Notes: generated by a model from the letters alone, not told the origin. A stretch of DNA of 37,478 nt from Salinivirgaceae bacterium (GCA_017551905.1 JAFZKK010000043.1:1-37478); one strand, 5' to 3'. Shown: positions 25,473 to 35,071, counted from the first letter of the stretch. Program-made: numbers and translations.

Positions 25473-26573
25473 CTAACCTTTTAATATCTCCCTCATCCTC
25501 TCCAAAAACACTTCTTCGGTAAACTTCTCAAGCAACCGCTTGTGGCCAGCGGCGCCCATTTGGCGGCGAAGGGCGGTATCGTTGGCTAGGCGCTCCAAGG
25601 CGGCGGCAACGGCTTTGGCATCTTGTCGGGGGCAGATTATACCGTTTACGCCATCCTGCACCACATCGGGTATGCCGCCCTCGTTGGTGGTTACTATTGG
25701 CAATTGGTGTGCCATTGCTTCAAGTAAAACCAACGGGAAACACTCGTTGCCATAATAGGTTGGGAAAACAAAAATATCGCTCTGCTCAAAAAAAACATCT
25801 TTCTCGGCACCATACTTACGACCGTGATATATCACCTGACGGCCCAAGTTGCGGCGATTAACCTCAACGGTAACCCTTTCGCTGTCAATCTCTTTGGTTT
25901 CACCACCCACAAAATCACAATAAAACGAGAGTCCTTTACGGGCAAGTATTTCCAATGCATCTAACAGCACAAACACTCCTTTACTCTCAATAAGGTTGCT
26001 TAAGAACAGGAAATGCGGCACAGCGTTCTCTGCTTTCGGTGATGGTTCAGTGTTGCTCACTTTTATTCCGTTGGGGCAGACAACAACATTCTCTTTGGGC
26101 ACAACCTTTTCAATATCGGGATACAAAAGCCACGACAGCAATATCACCTTTGCATTCTTATACACCAACGGCAACAACCAACGGTACGGCCACCTATCGA
26201 CATCGGCAGCCAAGCCTTTATTGTGCTGATGAATAATAATCTTACGCCTAAATAGTTTGCATAGCAACACAAATGGCGCGTCTTTCAAAAAACCTCCACC
26301 ATGACAAGTAATAGCCAAATAACAAGCACTATAGCGGTGTGTAAGCAACAGCCAAAATGTTTTAAAAAATGCCGAAGCCATGCGCACAATTTTTACGGGG
26401 CTGTTCTTTCCAATCTCGTCCATACGACGCGAAGTGGAAAGGTTGACATAATCACACCGAAAAGCACTGTTTATGACACGGCTGTCACGTATCTGCTGGC
26501 TAACCATGGCAGAGCCATGGACCGGGGGCGGAAATGGGGCGATGAAAAGGATTCGGGAAAAATGGTGCTTCAT
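25473..26573 (-). CDS. GT4-family glycosyltransferase
   Basis: 366 residues, GT-B fold. The N-terminal domain starts RILFIAPFPPPVHGSAMVS. The C-terminal domain carries FLSNLIESKGVFVLLDAL (nucleotide-sugar site), then the family EX7E region PLVLLEAMAHQLPIVTTNEG and DVVQDGVNGIICP. Predicted retaining glycosyltransferase adding a sugar on the cytoplasmic side. It is coupled (ATGA) to the upstream acetyltransferase gene. Its 3' end is copied twice downstream, as relics A and B, beside the HigBA and HipTS cassettes; the intact gene is the likely source. Confidence 0.93.
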   Translation of the reverse strand: MKHHFSRILFIAPFPPPVHGSAMVSQQIRDSRVINSAFRCDYVNLSTSRRMDEIGKNSPVKIVRMASAFFKTFWLLLTHRYSACYLAITCHGGGFLKDAPFVLLCKLFRRKIIIHQHNKGLAADVDRWPYRWLLPLVYKNAKVILLSWLLYPDIEKVVPKENVVVCPNGIKVSNTEPSPKAENAVPHFLFLSNLIESKGVFVLLDALEILARKGLSFYCDFVGGETKEIDSERVTVEVNRRNLGRQVIYHGRKYGAEKDVFFEQSDIFVFPTYYGNECFPLVLLEAMAHQLPIVTTNEGGIPDVVQDGVNGIICPRQDAKAVAAALERLANDTALRRQMGAAGHKRLLEKFTEEVFLERMREILKG

Positions 26574-27130
26574 ATTAAATATAAACGAGTTATTTGTTCC
26601 CCATTCATTGAAACTTGTTTGGCGGGCACTCCGGCAACTACTGCCCCCGAAGGAACATCCTTAACCACTACTGCGCCTGCACCAACAACGGCATTATTAC
26701 CTATGGTTACATTTCCTAATACTTGAGAGTTACTGAACAAAACGACATTATCTCCGATTATAGGCACGCCACTCTTTCCTCTCATGCTACCAATAGTCAC
26801 ACCTTGCATTATTGTGCAATTCTCTCCTATAATCGACGCCCCCCAGATTACCTGACAACCAAAATGTGGGAAAAATAAACCTCCGCCGACTTGAGTACCA
26901 AATGGAAGTTGAATACCTGTGCGATATTGTTCGTGTTTATACCAAACACAAACAATCATATACAATAATTTCCATAACCCTTTTTTACTTTTCAAATAAC
27001 TTCCAACTCGAAACCAGAAAGATATTTTAAACGATGGGTTTGAAATAAGATATTTCAATTTTCCCATACGTTTGGGCACCAAACGTTTATAATCTGCATC
27101 TATGAGACTTTTACATTCTTTCCAATTCAT
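26570..27130 (-). CDS. Left-handed beta-helix acetyltransferase (serine acetyltransferase-like)
   Basis: 186 residues. A helical N-terminal part (1-70) precedes hexapeptide repeats from about 75: IQLPFGTQVGGGLFFPHFGC, VIWGASIIGENCTIMQGVTI, VLGNVTIGNNAVVGAGAVVV, then DVPSGAVVAGVPAKQV. The histidine in FFPHFGC sits where CysE-type enzymes carry their catalytic base. In a polysaccharide locus it most likely O-acetylates a sugar. It overlaps the following GT4 gene by four bases and lies 10 bases after the kinase-like gene. Confidence 0.92.
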   Translation of the reverse strand: MNWKECKSLIDADYKRLVPKRMGKLKYLISNPSFKISFWFRVGSYLKSKKGLWKLLYMIVCVWYKHEQYRTGIQLPFGTQVGGGLFFPHFGCQVIWGASIIGENCTIMQGVTIGSMRGKSGVPIIGDNVVLFSNSQVLGNVTIGNNAVVGAGAVVVKDVPSGAVVAGVPAKQVSMNGEQITRLYLI

Positions 27131-27140
27131 AACGAATCAA

Positions 27141-28034
27141 TTACCTATTATTCTTTAAAGATTCAAGTTTTAATGTGTGTTCATAATTACCTTTGCTATG
27201 CTCATAGTCGCATCTTTCGGCGACATATTTTTCCAAATATGGGTCCCAATCATTAATTTTAAATGCATCAAAATATCGATTAATCAATTTCTTGTTTGCG
27301 TTTATAATTTCAAGCAATGGCTCATTTGGCATCATAAGAGTTGCCACATGAATTAAATATGTGAAAATGTCATAACCCAAACACCTTTCTTTAGCCATTT
27401 CCCAATCTATAATGTGATAATTACCCGAAGCATCCATAAGCATATTCCAAGGTGTGAAATCGCCATGAGAAAGACCCGTTTGAATTACACTGTCCTTATG
27501 GTTTATTCTATTTATACTGATTGCCAAATCAACAATGTCCTCATTTAAACTTAAGTTTTGGGGATTTGTACCATCGACACAAGTTGTAGAGAAAAACACA
27601 TAATCCTCTGCATCGTTACTGCTTAATAATTCTGGTGCAATGTTTAACCCACTCAATGATTTTAAAACGCATATCTCATTACGTGACAATTTTATGGCGG
27701 CAGAATTTGTGCTGTATTTCGCAAAAAAACGGTTGCCGTCTGCCGACAAACCCAACATTGAAATCTTTTGCTCTGGCCCTGGCGTGCCCATATTAAAAGA
27801 CAAAAAACTCCCTTGGGGGCACAATCCAACAATTCGCTCGTAAGGAAAATCAAGGTTTTTCAAATCCACTTTGTTTAAAGACCGCACTATACGCAAATGC
27901 CTAAATGCACACCAATACATTTTGGCCAACTTGTTGCCAAATGGTGTATATAAGCCATAAAGAAATTCTCCGCCTTTGGGGATATCGGGGAAATAATATG
28001 CCGTCCTAAATGTTTTGAACCGATACAGATTCAT
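27141..28034 (-). CDS. Aminoglycoside-phosphotransferase/choline-kinase-like protein
   Basis: 297 residues of the APH-like kinase fold. The catalytic loop is SHGDFTPWN (189-197, Asp192 and Asn197), and the metal-binding IIDWEMA contains Asp210. An N-lobe lysine candidate is Lys106 in FFAKYS. In polysaccharide loci such kinases probably phosphorylate a sugar, an alcohol such as choline, or a lipid intermediate. Antibiotic resistance is unlikely from context. The first 29 bases overlap the end of the upstream glycosyltransferase gene. Confidence 0.85.
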   Translation of the reverse strand: MNLYRFKTFRTAYYFPDIPKGGEFLYGLYTPFGNKLAKMYWCAFRHLRIVRSLNKVDLKNLDFPYERIVGLCPQGSFLSFNMGTPGPEQKISMLGLSADGNRFFAKYSTNSAAIKLSRNEICVLKSLSGLNIAPELLSSNDAEDYVFFSTTCVDGTNPQNLSLNEDIVDLAISINRINHKDSVIQTGLSHGDFTPWNMLMDASGNYHIIDWEMAKERCLGYDIFTYLIHVATLMMPNEPLLEIINANKKLINRYFDAFKINDWDPYLEKYVAERCDYEHSKGNYEHTLKLESLKNNR

Positions 28035-29229
28035 AGATTTTGCTTATAGTTTTTGCCTTGTCTTCCCAATTATATTCTAATGCCCGTTGCTGTGCCCCTT
28101 GTGCCAATTTATATCGTAAATCTTCGTTCGATTCCAATTTCATAATGGCCTTGCCAATATCAGAAACAACCTGTTTTTTGTTGGTAATGGCTATTTTAAT
28201 CCCGCAATCTTCTGTTAAAACATTACTAAATCCACAATGGTCGAGCGCAATAACCGGCAGACCGTATGACAAAGCTTCTAATATTACGGTGCTTGTAAGG
28301 TCGGAAAGACTGGTTATGCAAAACAAATGGCAGCACTGCATGATTTTTATAGCATCTGTTCTATCTACCCAACCATGCCAAACAACATTGTCTAATTGAA
28401 GTTTGTGAACCATTCTTTTCCAACGATTAGTTTCGCTACCTTCGCCAATTATGTGTAGTTCAATGTTGTCGCTATTACAAATAGCCAAAGCATCTAATAG
28501 TAAGTTTAGCGACTTGCGCGGAATATGCAATCCACTCCAACATATTTTAAGTTTCTCGTTTTTGCTCCTTCGTGCTATACTTTTGCTCGCATCACCAACC
28601 AGCCCTACTTCCGATATTATAATGCTTTCTCTGCCATATATTTTTTTAATGGACGATTGAGTGTCGGCTGTTGCAGAAATTAATGCCGCAGTTTTTTTCA
28701 TTGCAACACGCACTCTGGGCATGAAATGCATCTGCCAGTTGTTGATAATATTGTGGCATGCATAAAAAACAATACCTCTAAAATTCATTGTTGGAATAAG
28801 GCTCCATGGGACTTGTCCGAAACCACCAATTGGCCCCCAAACCAATGGCTTATTTATTCTCCACAAATACCCTGGCTCTCTATACCCAACCATATTCAGT
28901 TGATGTATAACATCAATGTTTTCTCTTTCATTTAACTCAACAGCCAGTTTATATGCTTTTTTCTGCCATGCCTTATAAAACCAATAATATGAAGGCGGCC
29001 ATATTTTGCGCAGTTTTTTATGGCGCTTTTTCCAAATGAAATAAAAATGGAAATCTTTCTCCCGTTCTGGGTTTTCACTGAAAAATCTTCTAATATCCGC
29101 TTCAAACTTTCCCTCTGTTATAATGTGAAGTTCATGGTATCGGGAAAGGCAATTCACAAAATTCCACCCCATTCCCGGCTCACTACCTTGATATGGGGAA
29201 CAAGCATAACAACTTACCAAAACCTTCAT
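28006..29229 (-). CDS. GT4-family glycosyltransferase
   Basis: 407 residues. It opens KVLVSCYACSPYQGSEPGMG, a variant acceptor-loop motif. The C-terminal half has KICWSGLHIPRKSLNLLLDAL, IIGEGSETNRW, and the donor-site region TSTVILEALSYGLPVIALDH and CGIKI. A retaining GT-B enzyme in the polysaccharide assembly line; donor and acceptor unknown. It lies 4 bases from the upstream kinase-like gene and overlaps the following one. Confidence 0.92.
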   Translation of the reverse strand: MKVLVSCYACSPYQGSEPGMGWNFVNCLSRYHELHIITEGKFEADIRRFFSENPEREKDFHFYFIWKKRHKKLRKIWPPSYYWFYKAWQKKAYKLAVELNERENIDVIHQLNMVGYREPGYLWRINKPLVWGPIGGFGQVPWSLIPTMNFRGIVFYACHNIINNWQMHFMPRVRVAMKKTAALISATADTQSSIKKIYGRESIIISEVGLVGDASKSIARRSKNEKLKICWSGLHIPRKSLNLLLDALAICNSDNIELHIIGEGSETNRWKRMVHKLQLDNVVWHGWVDRTDAIKIMQCCHLFCITSLSDLTSTVILEALSYGLPVIALDHCGFSNVLTEDCGIKIAITNKKQVVSDIGKAIMKLESNEDLRYKLAQGAQQRALEYNWEDKAKTISKIYESVSVQNI

Positions 29230-29233
29230 TGTC

Positions 29234-30544
29234 TTATATATAACGAGATGACATCTTTTTTAGAATGGCATCTTTTGTTGATGATATTGTCTCTTCGATA
29301 CTTGTTGTTGTATCTATCCATGCAACATTCTTTCTTTTTGAACAAAATGATTTAAGAGCATCAACTTGTCGTGTTACTTCTTCCAATGATGTTTCTGGCT
29401 TTCTTTCATAAATCTTCTGTGGATTACCGCCAAGGCAAATAATCAAATCCGGTGTTGGCACAAATAATTCTCCTATGCGTATCAACCATTTAGGAAGTGA
29501 CACCCCCATCCTTTTCTGGTCGATATAATAGTCATAATAATACCTGTCGAAAATGAACAATTTCGTTTTGAAAGAAACTTGCGGCCACACCAATTTCAGA
29601 TAACCAAAAGTATAATCTATTAAATAATAGCCCCATTTAACTAATGAACCAACTGTCCCTGATTGCTTATGTGCATGCGGATTCGTTACAACCTTTCCCT
29701 GTTCGTTTTTTCTTTTACCCAACAACACACCCAAATCTGGGATAACGGTTGGACGCAAGTGCCTATAACTAACACTATGATGAAACGCTTCGCTCAACCA
29801 TGGCGTAATTGCATCTATTACTGTACTCTTGCCCGAGCCATCTGTCCCCATTACCAAAATCACATATCCTGGACGTGTTTTCTTAAAAACACCCAAGATT
29901 CTAATAAACCTCTGCCAATAGTAACTAACTTTTGTGTTAATAGTGGAAATGTCGCGGATACACTGTTTCCGAACTTGTTTTAATTTTAAGCCTGAATAGT
30001 CTTCCGACGTCAAAGCGTCAATTATTGATGACCTTACGAATGGTGAAAAACTATTCAAGTATAAATCAAGTTCTTCCGAGGTGCTATTTATGACAACTTC
30101 GGTTGCTTTTTCGCAATATTTTTTTTTGCAAATACCATTATTTAAAACCTCTTTAAGAAAACTGATAAAACTATCTATTCCCGGCTCAAGAACTTTCACC
30201 CCATTATGTAAAAATGTGTGCTCATCAATTAAATCGCCATTTGCATAGACCGCATTCCTATATTGTGCAATTTCAATATGCACATCGTATTGAATTCCCC
30301 ATTCTCTTGCTAAATACAAATAGCGAGGGCAGTCTTTCCCCGATATATAAGAAACCAAAGCACTATTATTCAGCATTGCTACGTTATGCAGCACCTTTAC
30401 GAATTCCTTAAAATCAGCTTTTCGAACCCAAATATCAATATCGTGCCCCCCAGAACTTTCAGGCAAAGTTTCCCAATTCCGCAAAACAGAATAGTGGATT
30501 CCTTTGTTATTTAATTCTTTGAATAGTATTTTATAATACTCCAT
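29234..30544 (-). CDS. Nucleotidyltransferase-like + thymidylate-kinase-like fusion protein
   Basis: 436 residues in two parts. The N-terminal part (about 1-130) looks like a nucleotidyltransferase: HYSVLRNWETLPES, GGHDIDIWV with Asp35 and Asp37, and a third possible acid in YDVHIE. The C-terminal part (about 225-436) is a thymidylate-kinase-like P-loop domain: ILVMGTDGSGKST (229-241), LFIFDRYYYDYYID, LIICLGGNPQKIYERKPE. Such proteins occur in surface-polysaccharide loci and probably act on a sugar, lipid or nucleotide intermediate rather than dTMP. The substrate is unknown. Confidence 0.85.
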   Translation of the reverse strand: MEYYKILFKELNNKGIHYSVLRNWETLPESSGGHDIDIWVRKADFKEFVKVLHNVAMLNNSALVSYISGKDCPRYLYLAREWGIQYDVHIEIAQYRNAVYANGDLIDEHTFLHNGVKVLEPGIDSFISFLKEVLNNGICKKKYCEKATEVVINSTSEELDLYLNSFSPFVRSSIIDALTSEDYSGLKLKQVRKQCIRDISTINTKVSYYWQRFIRILGVFKKTRPGYVILVMGTDGSGKSTVIDAITPWLSEAFHHSVSYRHLRPTVIPDLGVLLGKRKNEQGKVVTNPHAHKQSGTVGSLVKWGYYLIDYTFGYLKLVWPQVSFKTKLFIFDRYYYDYYIDQKRMGVSLPKWLIRIGELFVPTPDLIICLGGNPQKIYERKPETSLEEVTRQVDALKSFCSKRKNVAWIDTTTSIEETISSTKDAILKKMSSRYI

Positions 30545-30566
30545 AAGTGTCGTATTGTTAACCTAC

Positions 30567-31652
30567 TTAAAAGCTTTCTATCAATTCTTGCATTCTTTCA
30601 TTAAACGAGTAATTCATCAAATTTTGACGTGTTTTTTTCAAGTTGGGAATTGACGATAATTTCAATTGTCTATCAATTGCAGAGGCAATTCCTTGAACAT
30701 CCAATGGGTCAACCACTTCACCATTAGATTTACACACAAGACATGATGAACCTGCTTTATTCGAAATAATGACACGACAACCCGCCAAAAGAGCTTCGTT
30801 AGTAACTGCACCAAAAGCCTCCTTATAACTTGCTAAAATCAAGATGTTAGCAAGGTTATACCATGCATATAGTTCATCCCCTTCAAATCTGCCCGCAAAT
30901 AATATTTCCTTATTTATCTTTTTTGCTTGTTCCTCCAAAACCTCACGCTCCGGACCATTCCCGATAATGACAAATACCGCATCGCTGTTTGTCTGACCAA
31001 AAGCCTCTAATACCCGACAAAGATTTTTCAATTCAACCAAACGTCCAACAAACAAAAACACCTTTTTCCCAGTAAGTCCATATTGTTCCACATACTTACG
31101 ACTAATTGGCAATAGCCGTTCATAATTTGCTTCGGCCTTTACATCATCAACAATAATGGGGAAAAACAGCCCCTTGCCATATTTATTAAAATACCACTCT
31201 TTTACTCGTGGTTCTATGGTAATCAAATTATCAGCCAATGGCGCACAAATACCTCTTGCAATTTTATGTCGAAATGTAAAATTATTATTGTTTGAAACCA
31301 TATCGTAACTATCATCCGTCATGATTACGACCTTGTATTTTTTTATAGAGAACAATTTGCTAATCAACACAAATAAGGTTATGATATTAAATTCACAAGT
31401 CATTACAATGTCTGGCGTAAATTGCTTCAATTGACGCCAGACATTTTTAAGCATTTCCCATTTTGAACCTTCGGGCAGATACTGTGGAACGAACTCAAAC
31501 TGGTCATAGATTTTTTGATAATCAAATTTTTGACTTTTAACATTCCAATATTGCAAGCAAATTTTTGTATCAAAATTTTTATAAAGTTCATTGAAATAAT
31601 CAATCCTATAAGGTGCTATAGAAAGATGAAATATTAATAGTTTCTTTTTCAT
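30567..31652 (-). CDS. GT4-family glycosyltransferase
   Basis: 361 residues. The N-terminus reads KLLIFHLSIAPYRIDYFNEL. The C-terminal domain has VFLFVGRLVELKNLCRVLEA, VFVIIGNGPEREVLEEQ, and the family ILASYKEAFGAVTNEALLAG, with GEVVDPLDVQGIASAI further on. A typical retaining GT-B glycosyltransferase of the locus. It is separated from neighbours by 22 and 35 bases. Confidence 0.93.
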   Translation of the reverse strand: MKKKLLIFHLSIAPYRIDYFNELYKNFDTKICLQYWNVKSQKFDYQKIYDQFEFVPQYLPEGSKWEMLKNVWRQLKQFTPDIVMTCEFNIITLFVLISKLFSIKKYKVVIMTDDSYDMVSNNNNFTFRHKIARGICAPLADNLITIEPRVKEWYFNKYGKGLFFPIIVDDVKAEANYERLLPISRKYVEQYGLTGKKVFLFVGRLVELKNLCRVLEAFGQTNSDAVFVIIGNGPEREVLEEQAKKINKEILFAGRFEGDELYAWYNLANILILASYKEAFGAVTNEALLAGCRVIISNKAGSSCLVCKSNGEVVDPLDVQGIASAIDRQLKLSSIPNLKKTRQNLMNYSFNERMQELIESF

Positions 31653-31687
31653 TTTGGCCTAATAATACAATATAGTCAGGTGTTAAA

Positions 31688-32821
31688 TCAATTATTACCA
31701 AACACCTTTCGCAATCGTTTAATGCCAGCATAGAATGAGAATAGCGAAGAATATAGTGTTTGTATTTCTCTTTTTGACATTGACTGCAAATTCAATTGCC
31801 GAATGGCAGATGTGAATTCTTCGATATTACTGTACGAAAACAAACAGCCCGCATCTTTAAACGCCTCATAGCCACGAGCCGAAACAGCATGTGTCACCAC
31901 CGGCAATCCCCATTTCAAACCATCCATGATTCTTAATTTCAGGCCTCCGCCAAGATTTGTCGGGCAAATGTAGTAATCGGCATTTTGTAGGATGTCGTCC
32001 ATGTTAGGTGGTGAAGCAATGATGATTATACCTCGTTGCTTACATAAATTTATCAATTCGAGAGACGGATTTTTACCAGCAATAGTCAGCGAGGATTCGG
32101 GAAACTCTGTTTTCAACAAATCATAATACTCATTAATCCATTCTTTGAGCGAAACGTATGTCTGCACACTATCAAGACCACCAGTTATAACAAAACGATT
32201 TGTTTTTTTCGTGTTATCAATAATCTTTTTCGGCTGGCTATTAATATGTTCGAAAGCCCCTAAAACACAGAAATTTGTTTTTGCTCCATTGTTATAATTG
32301 TCTGCCAACAAATCTATGTCTTGTGGTGTTAATGTCAAATTAATATCCGCATTCTGAACAGCCTGTCGTTCATATCTTTTACACCAAAACAAAGTAAACG
32401 GCCGCAATATGTTTTTGCAATTATCTCTGAAATATTCGTATTGATAATTGTGATGAATTACAATGGTGCGATAACCCTTATCCTTAAATTGCTTTATAAT
32501 ACGGAATGTTACGACACTCGTATCGAACACCACCACATCTGCTTTTTTCTCACTCAAGAACTCTTTGGTGGCTTTAAAATAGCGGTGAACTTTACCTGTC
32601 AAAGCGTGAATCAATTTGCGCCATTTTGGAATAGCATACGCCACTGGTATTGTCTTGATTTTCGGGTTAATCCCATCAAAAAGATTCTGACCTTCTTTCA
32701 CGGGGTAGAACAAGGTCATTTCATCGGCCACTTCGGCAAAGGCATTTATATAAGCACGCGAAGCAAAAGCTCCACCATTGTTACCAGACAAGTAATGATG
32801 TGTTATGAATAAAACTTTCAT
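31688..32821 (-). CDS. GT4-type glycosyltransferase
   Basis: 377 residues, GT-B fold. The opening KVLFITHHYLSGNNGGAFAS has the acceptor glycine loop. The C-terminal domain has RFVITGGLDSVQTYVSLKEW, LTIAGKNPS, and ICPTNLGGGLKLRIMDGLKW then GLPVVTHAVSARGYEAF, resembling the group of glycosyltransferases with a GGLKLKxxEA donor site. It overlaps the polymerase gene by four bases (ATGA). Confidence 0.9.
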   Translation of the reverse strand: MKVLFITHHYLSGNNGGAFASRAYINAFAEVADEMTLFYPVKEGQNLFDGINPKIKTIPVAYAIPKWRKLIHALTGKVHRYFKATKEFLSEKKADVVVFDTSVVTFRIIKQFKDKGYRTIVIHHNYQYEYFRDNCKNILRPFTLFWCKRYERQAVQNADINLTLTPQDIDLLADNYNNGAKTNFCVLGAFEHINSQPKKIIDNTKKTNRFVITGGLDSVQTYVSLKEWINEYYDLLKTEFPESSLTIAGKNPSLELINLCKQRGIIIIASPPNMDDILQNADYYICPTNLGGGLKLRIMDGLKWGLPVVTHAVSARGYEAFKDAGCLFSYSNIEEFTSAIRQLNLQSMSKREIQTLYSSLFSFYAGIKRLRKVFGNN

Positions 32822-33993
32822 GTTTCAATTATTGGTTTTTCAACAATATCATTAGCGCATTCTTTCAAATCCACATAATACAAATAATAGAATAATGCAA
32901 AATATAAAATAATGATGTCTCCCCAATAACTTATTGTTAAACCACATATTAATATCTGAAAAGCCCAACAACGGAAGAAGTGCGAATGGTGCCGTCCTAT
33001 GGCCGAAGGAATAAGCATTAATAAAAACACAATTATTGGTATTATTCCAAAATTGTTCCAATAGCCAATAAAACCCACATCGCTATTATATACCCCCAAT
33101 TCCATCATATCTTGCATGTGGCTTGTTGCATGTGAACTCAAAAAACCATTGCCGAATAAGTAACACCAAATATTGGGGTTGTCATCAAAAAGAAAATATC
33201 TAATAGCTTTTTTTCGGTTATACTCTTCGTTTTCCACTTGCTCCGCGGTTTCATCAAATAAAGCACCCCAAACATCTATTGTACTATATGTCACAACTGC
33301 AACAATAATTGCCATTACGAGTACTATAAGCCACCAGTTTTTGTGTTTTATGGTTAACATTGTCCAACCAATTAGTGCTGATGCCGTAAATAAAAGGCTG
33401 CGATTTTGCATACAAAAGAGAAACAAAAAACACACAAACATCATTACAAGTGATTTAAAATCAAATCTCTCTTTAATGTTGCCTAAATAGTAAAATAGTG
33501 GTATCGCCACAAAAAATGCACCTGGTAACATCAATGTCTCACCTTTCACCCAAGCTCTTTCAATAGCTTCCTCATCATACCCAATTATATATGGATTGTT
33601 TAACTGCAAGAAATAAATCACCCATAAAAATGCAGCAAACCACATTGTCGCCTTAATTATTTCCTCTTTTGTTGGTGCTATTTTTAACAACACAGGAATC
33701 TGTAACAATAACAATTGCGCTCTGTAGGTTATTAGTGATTGTGTTATTGATTGGTTGTAAACATAAAGAGCTGGCAACATTGAAATAAAAATACCAACAA
33801 CCCACCACCACCAATATTTTAACTTTGATGAACTCCAGCTGAACGATTCCATTTTACCATAAAACAAAAATCCTAATATTAGATATACCAATTGGATTAT
33901 TAGCCAGTTGTTCATTGAAATACTAATAAAACGCAAAAGCCAAAATTGAACATCAATTATGAGCAATATCAACAAGTACAAGGTTTTGTTCAT
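32818..33993 (-). CDS. Wzy-like polysaccharide polymerase (integral membrane)
   Basis: 391 residues with roughly ten to twelve membrane helices (for example LLILLIIDVQFWLLRF, LKYWWWWVVGIFISMLPALY, FLFLFCMQNRSLLFTASALI). A large loop between about 240 and 300 (ETAEQVENEEYNRKKAIRYF, IWCYLFGNGFLSS) and the GNGF motif fit O-antigen ligase/polymerase-type proteins. Such enzymes join repeat units on the periplasmic side. Assignment rests on topology and locus context, since Wzy sequences are poorly conserved. No Wzx flippase is in the window. Confidence 0.8.
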   Translation of the reverse strand: MNKTLYLLILLIIDVQFWLLRFISISMNNWLIIQLVYLILGFLFYGKMESFSWSSSKLKYWWWWVVGIFISMLPALYVYNQSITQSLITYRAQLLLLQIPVLLKIAPTKEEIIKATMWFAAFLWVIYFLQLNNPYIIGYDEEAIERAWVKGETLMLPGAFFVAIPLFYYLGNIKERFDFKSLVMMFVCFLFLFCMQNRSLLFTASALIGWTMLTIKHKNWWLIVLVMAIIVAVVTYSTIDVWGALFDETAEQVENEEYNRKKAIRYFLFDDNPNIWCYLFGNGFLSSHATSHMQDMMELGVYNSDVGFIGYWNNFGIIPIIVFLLMLIPSAIGRHHSHFFRCWAFQILICGLTISYWGDIIILYFALFYYLYYVDLKECANDIVEKPIIET

Positions 33994-34021
33994 TACTTAT
34001 GCGTTTTCTTGCGATGTGGGA

Positions 34022-35065
34022 TTAGCAAAACATTTTACCAATCCAATTGTCTATTCTATATTTTAAGACCGTTTCTTTAATATCTTTCGGCATAGTGTAG
34101 TCTGCCTTGATAAAAGAAATCAACTTTTGACAATCGTTATTTAAATCGACAACGCTGCTTACTACAAATATCTGTTCGGGTGAATAAAAACCGTATTCCT
34201 TTATCGATTTATTGATTGTGATGATTTTTGCTCCTGCCCCAAGAGCCCACATAAAACGTGCTGTTAGACCATCTTGATGCAACGGATTAGTGTCAATTAC
34301 GCACCTCGATTTGCATATATATTGGCGGAATTCAGTAGGCGAGATTTTATTGTGCGTGCATAACTCCGATAAAAACGCTTTGGGGGGAATTCTATTGTTG
34401 GCCAATCCAAACATTTTCCTGATTGCATAGCGAATTTTATATAGTTGAAAATGCGGATGCGCGTCTATTTGCAGTTTGATAAATGATTTTAATCCTTCGC
34501 GCTTGCTTATGTTGTTCAATAAATCGAACAACTCATATCGAGAACGGCTATATCTTCCCAAGCCGAATAAATCGTATTCATATTCTTTTACATCATCTGC
34601 TTCAACCCAATATATTGGCAGAAACTCAATTTCGTATTTTTTCGATTCTTCCAGGTCAAAAGTGAAAACCTTATCAAAAAACTGAAAATTACGATTGAAC
34701 TCATACACGCCTTTTGTGGTGTCGAAAAGATAGTTGACGCATTTCACTTTAGGGTTACGGTCTTTCAATATTGAAAACAATACAGGCCTTATCGATTGTC
34801 CGTCCACCACAAACAAATAATCATAATTGTGGTTGTATTGGGGTGTTTCCAAAATGTTTTTCCAATAACAATCTATCCGCTTGAAAAATTTCTCACGTTG
34901 CGATTTCAAGCAACTTTTGATTTTCTTCCCTCTTACATTGTACGGGTCTTCTGAATATGATTTGTCAGGAATAAAATCGACCGTATATCCCTGCTTTTCC
35001 AATTCGCCTATAATATCTTTATAGATATCCATCCAAGTAGGCGATATGAACAAAACTCTCTGCAT
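34022..35065 (-). CDS. CgeB-like glycosyltransferase family protein
   Basis: 347 residues. It begins VLFISPTWMDIYKDIIGELE; the mid-region has DYLFVVDGQSIRP, VNYLFDTTKGVYEFNRN and FDKVFTFDLEESKKYEIEFLP. The C-terminal part has CVIDTNPLHQDGLTARFMWA then LGAGAKIITIN, and EQIFVV, which resemble the donor-site half of CgeB/DUF3880-type GT-B enzymes involved in lipopolysaccharide assembly. Probably a sugar transferase, though with lower certainty than the GT4 genes. It lies 6 bases after the epimerase gene. Confidence 0.75.
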   Translation of the reverse strand: MQRVLFISPTWMDIYKDIIGELEKQGYTVDFIPDKSYSEDPYNVRGKKIKSCLKSQREKFFKRIDCYWKNILETPQYNHNYDYLFVVDGQSIRPVLFSILKDRNPKVKCVNYLFDTTKGVYEFNRNFQFFDKVFTFDLEESKKYEIEFLPIYWVEADDVKEYEYDLFGLGRYSRSRYELFDLLNNISKREGLKSFIKLQIDAHPHFQLYKIRYAIRKMFGLANNRIPPKAFLSELCTHNKISPTEFRQYICKSRCVIDTNPLHQDGLTARFMWALGAGAKIITINKSIKEYGFYSPEQIFVVSSVVDLNNDCQKLISFIKADYTMPKDIKETVLKYRIDNWIGKMFC

Positions 35066-35071
35066 ATTAAA

